From IMG/VR virus record IMGVR_UViG_3300037042_002125, positions 1 to 64,000 of that record: a DNA stretch of 64,000 nucleotides. The stretch is one strand, 5' to 3'. Shown here piece after piece: positions 44,301 through 52,105 of this stretch (positions are counted from its first letter, which is position 1; every line of letters starts with the position of its first letter). The position numbers and the translations under genes are program-made. The notes under the pieces were generated by a model. The model had not been told where the DNA came from. It ran no database searches and worked only from the letters and a program-made list of their open reading frames with translations. Origin of the DNA: a virus.

Positions 44301-45152
44301 TCAATATTTCTTAGGTTCGAGGTGGGTCTTCAACTTGTTAACCAACCCCATGTCGTTCATCTTGCGAGCGCCTGTGAACACAAATGCAATGGCGAGGTTG
44401 GCTATATTTGAAGCAAGCCAAGCTACACCAAGGCCAGTAAACAAGCCTGCACCCAACAAGGTAAGCATAGTCAATCCATCTGCGCTAAGGAACAGGTCGG
44501 TCAGATCAAACTGTCCTTTGAATGCGGCTACGATCACCGCAATGTCAAAGTCAAATTGCGGGTTGCCTGTAAAGGACATTGAGAGCCATATCCAGAGCAG
44601 CAAACCTGCAAGAGCAATACCAGCCAGCTTCGTCAACAGAGGGTGGGCATGAAGAATCTCGTCGATCTTCATTGTGCCTTTTCTCAGGCCGTCAAGTGCG
44701 CCACTCTTTACCAGCGCATCAAATGCCTTGAACAGACCCTTAGGCACAAGGCTGGTAAATGCAGTGATTGCCTTCCACAATGCCTTGACATTGAATGCCA
44801 CGCCTTTGAGGAGGGCGAACACATCTTTTTGCTTGAACGCCTTAACCACTTCCTCAAAACCAACCTTGAAGTCGTTCGCAATGTCTGTCAGCAATTGCTT
44901 CAGGTCACCAAAGGCTTTTACCAGTATACCTGGGAGGCTGAAATCAAAGGCAAGGACCTCACCAACTGGCAGGCACATCTGATCCATTACCTGGCAATAG
45001 ACAGCGTAGTTGATTTCATCTGCACTGGCTATAGTAATCAGTTTAGGACCTTGTGTTAAGGCAGTCGCGAACGCGGCGCTCACTTCTGTGTTGAGCGCCA
45101 AGCGTCTCTTCAACTGATCATGGAATTGCTTCGCGTTATACGTCTGGTTCAT
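44301..45152 (-). CDS. Multi-pass membrane protein, 283 aa
   Basis: N-terminal 180 residues are mostly amphipathic helices (GVAFNVKALWKAITAFTSLV). Strong membrane segments follow at about 190-210 (LAGIALAGLLLWIWLSMSF) and two at about 233-265 (LTLLGAGLFTGLGVAWL, NIANLAIAFVFTGA). No family recognised. Possibly an inner-membrane or ejected pore-forming virion protein. RBS AAAGGACTG. Confidence 0.6.
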   Translation of the reverse strand: MNQTYNAKQFHDQLKRRLALNTEVSAAFATALTQGPKLITIASADEINYAVYCQVMDQMCLPVGEVLAFDFSLPGILVKAFGDLKQLLTDIANDFKVGFEEVVKAFKQKDVFALLKGVAFNVKALWKAITAFTSLVPKGLFKAFDALVKSGALDGLRKGTMKIDEILHAHPLLTKLAGIALAGLLLWIWLSMSFTGNPQFDFDIAVIVAAFKGQFDLTDLFLSADGLTMLTLLGAGLFTGLGVAWLASNIANLAIAFVFTGARKMNDMGLVNKLKTHLEPKKY

Positions 45153-45171
45153 GGTCTGTCAGTCCTTTAGA

Positions 45172-46725
45172 TTACTGAGCTTCATCTTGAATGTAATCCC
45201 AGACCTTATCTGGTATTTGTTCGAGGCTTGATGTATCCATTGAAGAATACCTGTCAACCTTCTTGACTTGAATGTAATCCCAGGCCTTATCTGGTATTTG
45301 TTCGCGGCTTGATGTATCCATTGAAGAATACCTGTCAACCTTCTTGATGTTGTTTTCCAAGAAAGCAGAAGCAAGGCGAATGTGATCGGCAGCGTCACCA
45401 ATTACCATAGCTGCCATACCCAGACCAAAATCCTCTTCTTCGTCAGAGATCCAACCAATAGCATTTTCAGCACTCAGCTCTCCCTTGAACGCATTTTTGA
45501 AGGTAAGCATACCCAAGGAATTCATCTTTGCATCTTTGCCAAGTTTTGCTTTTGGTCCCCTAGCCTTTTCAACAAGTTTGGCAACCTGTTCTACAAACTT
45601 GAGTACTTCCTCAGTACCTTTATAAAACTTTTTGTTCTTCTCGACAGCATTGAGTACCTTAGCGATACTGGCCAAGAAGTCAGCACAAGCTTCTGTAGGG
45701 CCTAAAGCCTTGGCCTTACTGTAAGCTGCCTTGAGAATCTTAGGAGCATTCTGATCTACAATTTTGTAGATTTCTGCCAAGTTATCTTCTTCGGTATCGT
45801 GCTCAAGAACATCTTCAGCAGGTTTTTTGCCTGCGTTCTTGGCAGGTTTGGATTGCTTTGCCAACTTGTTTGCCAGGTCCAAAGTGAGAGTAAACACCTT
45901 GTTAGGTCCAAGCTCTGGGCTTATCATGCGAATCTTTTTGCCGTCTGCTGATTTACGCACACCAAATTTTTCACCAGGGCCAAGGGTCAACTTAGTCCCT
46001 GCCCCAGATTTAAGAGGAAGACTTTTCCCTTTATAGATAAACCAATCATAGGCAGATTCTCCTTTGGGGGTCGCAATGGCCTGGAGGCGGGCACTTGACT
46101 CTTCTTTGATCTTGGTAGTCCTGACTACGGCTGAGTGCATGCCTTTGCCAGCTTTGTAACCTTTTTGGTCATTGTAGTCAGAGGCAAATTTATCAGCCTT
46201 TGCTTTATCAGTAAACGTCTTTAACAGATCGTAGTCAGGGCCGCCTGCCCTATCACCTTTGACCTTGTGGTAGACGTAAAAGGTAGTCGCAATGGCTTGG
46301 AGGCGGGCGAGTGCTTGAATCTGGGTCTTGATTGTAGTCATGGTATGGTCTTCCTTTGATTGTGATGCCATTGCGTTCGTGTCGTCGATGTTGACGGCGT
46401 TGATAAGTGTTACTATCCGTTGGTACCAGCCATCGCATATACCGTCGAGATAGGACGAAAGGTGTTGCATTGCCCGCAAAGCTTCTTGGCGAGACTTAGC
46501 CCCAATGAGATTGGTGTAAGCCTTACGGACATACGGCAAGGCTTTTTCATAAGGGAGAGCCTTTGATCGTCCAGCGTAATCGGTGCTACCAGGTGTGATG
46601 ATCCTTTCCAGAGAATCACCGAGGTGTTCAAGAGCTTCTAGGGCAGCAGGGAACATGCAGTCTTGCGTAGGACCCGCGGTCACAGAATTTTTCCAAGGGC
46701 TAGGTATGTTGGTATTGCTCATCAT
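45172..46725 (-). CDS. Composite 517-aa protein with two internal leader motifs
   Basis: Residues 1-128 are a helical unit (AALEALEHLGDSLERII). At residue 129 an internal Met (46341) with RBS AAGGAAGACC opens MTTIKTQIQALARLQAIATT, a full leader in the same frame. A second copy, SARLQAIATPKGES, lies near residues 214-225. Between them is a unit of about 70 aa (VYHKVKGDRAGGPDYDLL...); after the second is a longer Lys-rich helical body. The end carries a tandem 27-aa repeat (KKVDRYSSMDTSS...). So the ORF looks like three joined modules separated by leader motifs: either a polyprotein cut at them, or fused genes with internal re-initiation. Confidence 0.6.
   Translation of the reverse strand: MMSNTNIPSPWKNSVTAGPTQDCMFPAALEALEHLGDSLERIITPGSTDYAGRSKALPYEKALPYVRKAYTNLIGAKSRQEALRAMQHLSSYLDGICDGWYQRIVTLINAVNIDDTNAMASQSKEDHTMTTIKTQIQALARLQAIATTFYVYHKVKGDRAGGPDYDLLKTFTDKAKADKFASDYNDQKGYKAGKGMHSAVVRTTKIKEESSARLQAIATPKGESAYDWFIYKGKSLPLKSGAGTKLTLGPGEKFGVRKSADGKKIRMISPELGPNKVFTLTLDLANKLAKQSKPAKNAGKKPAEDVLEHDTEEDNLAEIYKIVDQNAPKILKAAYSKAKALGPTEACADFLASIAKVLNAVEKNKKFYKGTEEVLKFVEQVAKLVEKARGPKAKLGKDAKMNSLGMLTFKNAFKGELSAENAIGWISDEEEDFGLGMAAMVIGDAADHIRLASAFLENNIKKVDRYSSMDTSSREQIPDKAWDYIQVKKVDRYSSMDTSSLEQIPDKVWDYIQDEAQ
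45187..45348. repeat. Tandem duplication of an 81-bp unit
   Basis: Two near-identical copies (about 45187-45267 and 45268-45348) at the 3' end of the 517-aa gene, encoding 27 residues each (KKVDRYSSMDTSS[RL]EQIPDK...). Recent in-frame expansion. Confidence 0.8.
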
Positions 46726-47987
46726 TCATTGTCCATGTTGATAATGTCAATAACGCGGCGCAGTTTCTTAGCGTCAAGACCAAATTGGTCTTGAAGGAAG
46801 TCAATGTCATTCACGCTAACTTTATTCTCAGGCGACAGGTTGGTCAAGGTAAACTTGATTACCTTAGGGTCTGTGCCTTGGTCAATCTTCATGCTAACGG
46901 TTGCCTTCTTGATCTTAGCAAAAATACCCTTAACGTCTTTGAGAAGGGAAACGGCAACCGCTTGTATGTCCTTGGCCTTAACGCCCTTCTTGAGCATAAA
47001 GTTGATTGAGCTAGGGGTGAACTCAATGCTCTCAATGCTCTGGCTAGCCTCAAATTTACCTTTAGGGTAATCATCTGGGTTGAGGTTGTGAGGTTGAGTA
47101 CCGATAGCTGTATAGATGTTTTCCATCTCCAGCATGGTACCTAGCATGGTTGCAGCTTCTTTAGAAGAAGTGACCTTACGACCCAAGGCGTATTTGCCAG
47201 GTGTGGCAAAATCATGCATCACAGTCAAGTAGTAAATTGTCTCTACTTTTGTCAAATCCTTGGTAGGTTTCAATACGCAATTGAACACAATGTAGAACTT
47301 GGGATAGATATTACCTTCGTCATCTGTGAGGCTGGTGAGTTCGAGATAGACGGCAAATGCCAAGTTGCCTTCTTTTGTCTCATACCCGTACATAAAAGTC
47401 TTGTGGGATTTGAACGTCAACTCCGGGCTAACTTGGGTGATTGTGTCTTTAATCAAGTCCTTAAAGTTCTTAGGAGTATGGCGCTCGCCAATGTCACCCA
47501 AGAAGGTAAGTGCCTTATCTAAAGAGGATTTTGCGGTACGTTGCAGGCTTTTGATTGCCTTGAGCATCTCGTTAGAACCGCGGATGCCCCTAAAGTTAAC
47601 CGACGTAGAGTTGTACAGCTTGTCTAAGTCATCGACCTTGTCTGCTATCTCGTCAACGATGGTGAAGTTCTTTCTAAGCACATCGATCTTTGGGATAACG
47701 ACCTTATCAATGATGTCTGTATTGATGGTATTTCCGCCTTTAGGTTTTCTAGGACCTTTAGGTGTGTTTACATCAATGTCAAAGATGATTGACTCGGCGG
47801 CAGTAACAGGAGATTGGACCCTTGAGAATTGCAGCTGGTATTGTTTTATCAAACCATCCAAATCCTGAAGATCATTCTCAATCCCGTCCAGATATTTTTG
47901 CACCTCTTGTAAGGACCGAAATGCACCTTCTGCAATCTCCACAATCCTGGGGACTTGTTTGATGAGGTGAAGTGGTTTAATTGACAT
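46722..47987 (-). CDS. Unrecognised 421-aa protein
   Basis: MSIKPLHLIKQVPRIVEIAEG start. Long coiled-coil-like N-terminal third (GIENDLQDLDGLIKQYQLQF), an alpha/beta middle, and a C-terminal Lys-rich part. ATGATGAG overlap with the next gene. No homologue recognised; by length and place a structural or ejected protein. Confidence 0.6.
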   Translation of the reverse strand: MSIKPLHLIKQVPRIVEIAEGAFRSLQEVQKYLDGIENDLQDLDGLIKQYQLQFSRVQSPVTAAESIIFDIDVNTPKGPRKPKGGNTINTDIIDKVVIPKIDVLRKNFTIVDEIADKVDDLDKLYNSTSVNFRGIRGSNEMLKAIKSLQRTAKSSLDKALTFLGDIGERHTPKNFKDLIKDTITQVSPELTFKSHKTFMYGYETKEGNLAFAVYLELTSLTDDEGNIYPKFYIVFNCVLKPTKDLTKVETIYYLTVMHDFATPGKYALGRKVTSSKEAATMLGTMLEMENIYTAIGTQPHNLNPDDYPKGKFEASQSIESIEFTPSSINFMLKKGVKAKDIQAVAVSLLKDVKGIFAKIKKATVSMKIDQGTDPKVIKFTLTNLSPENKVSVNDIDFLQDQFGLDAKKLRRVIDIINMDNE

Positions 47988-48022
47988 AGTTAGCCCTAAT
48001 GATTATTTCTATCAAAATTAAA

Positions 48023-48382
48023 TTATTTTGCGTGTGTGCCAAGATTCCTTAGGCGCATAACCGAGGAAAAGGAACTAGATGGGGCGCTGCTCTTGAAATC
48101 GGTTATCTTTCTCAATTCATCTGGACCTGTGTTGATGTCACTAGGAGGATGATTGCCTGTGTAATCCGTGTTAGGGAACGTCAACGACTCTTCTAATTCT
48201 TTGTCAGTGAAAGATTGGTTGCCTTCAAACTCAATCTCGTAACGCTCTTGGCCTTCGTCCCAACCTTCTGGATCACCGCTGTTCATATCCGGAGCGTTGC
48301 CAGTTCCTTGCCTTAAACCGTCGTTGAAATTGTGTTGCATGTTCGGGGCTTCGTCATACCCTGACAGATGTTTGATGCTCAT
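48023..48382 (-). CDS. Unrecognised acidic protein, 119 aa
   Basis: MSIKHLSGYDEAPNMQHNFN start; Gly/Asp/Asn/Glu-rich and probably disordered. ATGA overlap with the 421-aa gene upstream. No family recognised. Confidence 0.5.
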   Translation of the reverse strand: MSIKHLSGYDEAPNMQHNFNDGLRQGTGNAPDMNSGDPEGWDEGQERYEIEFEGNQSFTDKELEESLTFPNTDYTGNHPPSDINTGPDELRKITDFKSSAPSSSFSSVMRLRNLGTHAK

Positions 48383-49644
48383 GTTCTGGGTCCCTTTCCA
48401 TTGTCACGGACAAGTGTGGTGTTGCGTTGATTGAGTTGCCTGCGACGGGGGAGGTTGTGCAGGAGCTCACTAGGTTGGATGACGCGCGCGGTCACATCCC
48501 AACCAAGGACATTACGATCACGATCATTCCACCAACTAGACGATCCTACTACGAACGCCTTGCCGAATGTAGATTCCACCAGCACATCGTAGGTAGACAG
48601 TTTAGGTATGCTAGGGCTGCCGACGATTGAAACATCTTCCGTCAAGTCACGTACTTCGATCGCCGTACCGCTTGTCAGCTTAGGGAATTCAATCATTGCC
48701 GTTTCGCGGCTAAGGCCTATCTGGACTTCGAGGTGAGACCAGTAAGTCAAGTCCTGGAACTTGAGTGTGATACTGTGGACCCGTCCATCACAAAAGGCAG
48801 CAAGCAACTGATCAGAATACGGCAAAGTATCTATCTGCACTTGATCAGGTGTGACCCTCTGATCGTTGTTCCAGACTTTGAACGCGTCGAGGTAGACGAA
48901 TCCTTTTGGTAGGATAGTCTTGAACGTAACAGAGGTGGCAAAGAAGCGATTGGGAATTTCGTTTGCCTCAATAGTTCCTGTCACCGCAAAGCATTCTGGG
49001 CTATGTCCCGTGAATACTTTTCTCCAGCTGTGGAGAACAGAATATCCGCCTACAAAACCGGTACCAAAGCAAACGGTGCATTTGGAACTGGAGTAGTCGA
49101 GGATGTTTGTATCAAACATTTCGACCGCATCATCTAAAGTATCAATTTGGACAGGGCCGTTGTCACCACGTTCGCCAGGCGTACCCAAAGGAGTTCTGTC
49201 TATGTAAGGACTTTCAAGCGGTCCAACGTTGTCACCTAACAGGCTATCCTCTGAGGTTAGTTCTCCGTAGAGTTGATCATCGCGAACAAGAGGAGGAATT
49301 TTCCGTATAGGTCTCAGATCATCTCGACCGCTTGCTCTTGATCCATACGGTTGGATCTTGAACTCCATACCACCGGTCAATAAATCGTTCATAGTACCAA
49401 TAGGCATTTTCCCATCTTCACCCAGCAATGTCGTAAAAACCTTTTGGTGGGATTGGCAAGAGCAAGCGAGACCTTGAGTCAAACGATTGTAGACTAAGCT
49501 TTCGTAACCTTGGACCTTAAATACATTGTCATACTTGCGTTGCTGAACAGGCATCAAGTCTCTGATAGCTTCTTTAGCGACATCAACGGTTCTTGAATTA
49601 GGGGGTAGCAGCCTACTGTGTGTTCTTCCAGAATTAAAAGGCAT
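48379..49644 (-). CDS. Putative baseplate/virion protein with Cys motifs, 421 aa
   Basis: Opening gene of the long - strand run. Contains ACSCQSHQK (about residue 60) and KCTVCFGTGFVGGY (about 189-202), two Cys pairs that could bind Zn or Fe, as in some phage baseplate and tail-tip proteins. The rest is beta-rich (Ig or galectin-like pattern). No enzyme motif. Confidence 0.6.
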   Translation of the reverse strand: MPFNSGRTHSRLLPPNSRTVDVAKEAIRDLMPVQQRKYDNVFKVQGYESLVYNRLTQGLACSCQSHQKVFTTLLGEDGKMPIGTMNDLLTGGMEFKIQPYGSRASGRDDLRPIRKIPPLVRDDQLYGELTSEDSLLGDNVGPLESPYIDRTPLGTPGERGDNGPVQIDTLDDAVEMFDTNILDYSSSKCTVCFGTGFVGGYSVLHSWRKVFTGHSPECFAVTGTIEANEIPNRFFATSVTFKTILPKGFVYLDAFKVWNNDQRVTPDQVQIDTLPYSDQLLAAFCDGRVHSITLKFQDLTYWSHLEVQIGLSRETAMIEFPKLTSGTAIEVRDLTEDVSIVGSPSIPKLSTYDVLVESTFGKAFVVGSSSWWNDRDRNVLGWDVTARVIQPSELLHNLPRRRQLNQRNTTLVRDNGKGPRT

Positions 49645-49748
49645 TTCGCACCATCCTTAAGTAATTTGATTTGGCATATTGAGCAAGACTACGCCAAAAT
49701 TTGTACGCATTAAATTAAAGTTGCCGCGGGTTTGCTGTTTCACGTCCG
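49645..49748. promoter_or_regulatory. Divergent intergenic region
   Basis: 104 bp between the - strand gene ending at 49644 and the + strand RuvC operon. AT-rich patch (ATTAAATTAAAG near 49709-49720). It must hold promoters in both directions, but I cannot point to a convincing -35/-10 pair or a NATAAATA box. Confidence 0.35.
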
Positions 49749-49778
49749 ATGGTTGTAAATAACAGTATGGAACCAATA

Positions 49779-50372
49779 ATGATAAATATCCTAAGCTGCG
49801 ATCCTGGTTCAATAAACTTTGGATTTTCGGTACTGACAGGCAGAATACAGGACGGAGAAATATCGTTCAAGGTTGTTGCGAACGGAATGTGCCCTTGTCC
49901 ATTGAAACGTGTCAAGAAAAGTAAAGACCTCCGTGATCAGCAGGTACAATTCCAACTGTGGTTTGAAAACCTGATCTTCAAACACAACATAGACGCTGTC
50001 TGTGCAGAGCGTTTTATGGCGCGAGGTCTTTTGGGACCCCTTGGTGAGTACATTGGAATCATGTTGGGCATGATGGGCTTGATCTTGATACAGAAGAATA
50101 AGAAACCTCTCAAGATATTTCCAGCAGCAACATGGAAGAACGCCGTACGCCGTAATGCAGACGACAAAGAGTTTCTGGACAAGACGTACAAGATAGCCAA
50201 GGTTCCACCACACCAACTTGACGCATCTCTAATGGGTGTGTGGACATTGTACCAAGGTTATAACAGAACAGATTTCGAGGGATTGGATCTAGTCCAAATC
50301 CGAGATAAGCTTCTTGATCAGATAGAAGCAACAAGTGAAACCAAGTTAATCAACCGTAAAATAAAGAGGTGA
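49779..50372 (+). CDS. RuvC-like Holliday-junction resolvase
   Basis: 197 aa from ATG 49779 (upstream in-frame ATGs at 49749 and 49767 are possible; none has an SD). The RNase-H-like acidic residues are in place: Asp8 in SCDPGSINFG, Glu77 in CAERF, Asp148 in HQLDAS. LLGPLGEYIGIMLGMMGLILI forms the middle helices of the fold. Cleaves four-way junctions during recombination or DNA packaging. First gene of a short + strand operon inside a - strand region. Confidence 0.85.
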   Translation: MINILSCDPGSINFGFSVLTGRIQDGEISFKVVANGMCPCPLKRVKKSKDLRDQQVQFQLWFENLIFKHNIDAVCAERFMARGLLGPLGEYIGIMLGMMGLILIQKNKKPLKIFPAATWKNAVRRNADDKEFLDKTYKIAKVPPHQLDASLMGVWTLYQGYNRTDFEGLDLVQIRDKLLDQIEATSETKLINRKIKR

Positions 50373-50376
50373 TGCC

Positions 50377-50523
50377 ATGTTAGATAAATTTCGGAATGCT
50401 TGCCAGATAATTTGCTATGCAGTCGCGTTCTGCATTGCTCTTGGTATAGGGTTGGCTATTGTTGCATCTACTGCTACAGTTATGTACCAAAAACTTATTA
50501 CATCTTCCTTCCCATCACGTTGA
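50377..50523 (+). CDS. Small membrane protein, 48 aa
   Basis: ATG 50377 with AGAGGTG in front (overlapping the resolvase stop). One hydrophobic helix (AVAFCIALGIGLAIVASTATV, residues about 15-35) with a short basic cytoplasmic end. No known family; a small phage membrane peptide. Confidence 0.65.
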   Translation: MLDKFRNACQIICYAVAFCIALGIGLAIVASTATVMYQKLITSSFPSR

Positions 50524-50532
50524 GACTAAAAA

Positions 50533-50988
50533 GTGTTCTGCCCAATAGAAAAACTCGAACTAAAGGTTAACACTTGTCCCGCATGTGGCTGCATCTACAA
50601 AGGTGTAGGGGGTGCTTGCCACTTTACGACATTGACAAAGGAGAATGTAGGAGTTAAAGATATTGCCGCGGCTAGGCAAAAGAAACCGTATATGGTGCAG
50701 ACCATGGCATCAACGGCAAAACACTCTGTAACCCTTGGCGCTACTCTGTTATCTTATGCACAATACATCAAAGACAGTTTTCCAGGCAGACAAAATTCCA
50801 GTCAAACTGTAAATAAACAGGACGATACGCAATTGAGCAAAGCATTGTATGTCATTTTTGGTTTATCGCAGGAACAACAAAAATACTTCTGGGACGAATC
50901 AAGAGTAATTGAGTGGTCAAAGCGGAAAAACATAACGCTTACCATTTCAGACATACGGGCCTTACTTTTAGCCGCGTCAATATCTTGA
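50533..50988 (+). CDS. Cys-rich protein, 151 aa
   Basis: GTG start. An N-terminal Cys cluster FCPIEKLE..NTCPACGC (Cys3, Cys15, Cys18, Cys20) suggests a metal-binding knuckle. The remainder is helical. No family recognised. Between a membrane peptide and a 238-aa protein in the resolvase operon. Confidence 0.6.
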   Translation: MFCPIEKLELKVNTCPACGCIYKGVGGACHFTTLTKENVGVKDIAAARQKKPYMVQTMASTAKHSVTLGATLLSYAQYIKDSFPGRQNSSQTVNKQDDTQLSKALYVIFGLSQEQQKYFWDESRVIEWSKRKNITLTISDIRALLLAASIS

Positions 50989-51024
50989 CAATAACTCACT
51001 CAACTGGAAACTGGAGAAATACCC

Positions 51025-51741
51025 ATGTCACTTAGTACAAAATCTGCCCCTAAAAGAACAGTCGCGCCCGTATCTATGGTCACGTCGAAGGTCAAAAAAT
51101 TCATGAGCATTGAACAGCTCGAAGAAGTAGAAAAGGGCCCTGTGTTCGTAATCAACGCAACCTCAGGTGAACTAGGTGGCAACCTTTTGTTCAGTGTGCC
51201 TAAGTTGAACGGCAACGGACATGATCTCATCCGTGTACCCAAGACGTTCATTCCGATCGACCTGTCGATGCAGGTTAGCCGCCAGCAATTGATTGCAAGC
51301 TCTGAATTCCGTTCAACGGTAAACAAAGGGCTGATCAAGATTGCCAGCCGTGAGTATGCTAATATGCTGTTGCAGAGCGAAGATGGACGCGCAGAACAAT
51401 TGCGTATTCAGAACGAAATGAAAGCCGCTCGTATGGTGGTTGAGAATGCTGTTGTCCAAGAAGACTCGGATGATGATTACATCGAGGTGAAGGCAGCGGA
51501 GAAAGAAGCTAAGAAGGCATCTGATGCAGATACAAACACAGTAAGCATCAAGTTGAAGACGCTGGTGAATAATGCCAAGCATGAAGAGTGGGCGCAGACA
51601 AAGGTCACCACAAGCCTGCGTAACTATGGCGAATTAAGCCGCAAAGATGTTTCGTACCTGAGCAAACAGTTCAAGGACAGCCCACGTATCCGCAAATACT
51701 TGCAAGAGGTTGCCAAGGAAAAAGGGTACCTTGCTAAGTAA
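51025..51741 (+). CDS. Unrecognised 238-aa protein
   Basis: ATG 51025 with GGAG upstream. N-terminal beta part (GPVFVINATSGELGGNLLF), a central helical Glu/Ala/Lys-rich region (ENAVVQEDSDDDYIEVKAAEK) and a C-terminal helical end. No family recognised; acidic middle suggests interaction with basic partners. Followed by a palindrome that probably ends the transcript. Confidence 0.65.
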   Translation: MSLSTKSAPKRTVAPVSMVTSKVKKFMSIEQLEEVEKGPVFVINATSGELGGNLLFSVPKLNGNGHDLIRVPKTFIPIDLSMQVSRQQLIASSEFRSTVNKGLIKIASREYANMLLQSEDGRAEQLRIQNEMKAARMVVENAVVQEDSDDDYIEVKAAEKEAKKASDADTNTVSIKLKTLVNNAKHEEWAQTKVTTSLRNYGELSRKDVSYLSKQFKDSPRIRKYLQEVAKEKGYLAK

Positions 51742-51762
51742 GACGATTTCCTAGTCGTAAAG

Positions 51763-51796
51763 ATGGGGCGTAGATTTACGTAAATCTACGCCCCAT
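51763..51796. terminator. 34-bp perfect palindrome between convergent genes
   Basis: 17-bp arms (ATGGGGCGTAGATTTAC and its complement) with no loop, centred at 51779/51780. It lies between the + strand stop at 51741 and the - strand stop at 51816, the place for a two-way terminator, although no U-tract follows on either strand. Confidence 0.6.
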
Positions 51797-51815
51797 TGTC
51801 ATGAGCAAAACAAAG

Positions 51816-52091
51816 TTAACGTTTGTGTGGAATCAAATACTCTTCACCTTCAAAGTCTCCGGGGTCTGTTGGGACTTTGTACGAGTGAGTTTCTGGAACT
51901 GGTGCTGGTTGTGCCTTATGTCTCTTGCTTGTTAAGTGTGACGAAATAGGCGGGACGCTAACCTGGGAAGTGTGGTGATCTAGAGCGGCATGCCACGCCC
52001 TACGCATGAGGTATATCTCTTTCACAGATGGGTGAGGAGAGAATTTCTTGGCAGCTATCTGACTATCTATCCAAGTATCAAAATCTGACAT
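51816..52091 (-). CDS. Unrecognised small protein, 91 aa
   Basis: Helical N-terminus (TWIDSQIAAKKFSPHPS), Pro/His/Thr-rich tail. It directly follows the radical-SAM gene (15-nt gap). Its size would suit a precursor peptide, but it has no Gly-Gly or Cys-rich core, so this is only a possibility. Confidence 0.5.
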   Translation of the reverse strand: MSDFDTWIDSQIAAKKFSPHPSVKEIYLMRRAWHAALDHHTSQVSVPPISSHLTSKRHKAQPAPVPETHSYKVPTDPGDFEGEEYLIPHKR

Positions 52092-52105
52092 GGTATCTCC
52101 TAATG

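Noticed and set aside
32393-46341. Leader motif as a secretion signal peptide
   Set aside because: The segment is amphipathic and contains Arg, Gln and Lys within the would-be hydrophobic core, so it does not have a signal-peptide h-region, although its end (LAA) superficially resembles a signal-peptidase site.
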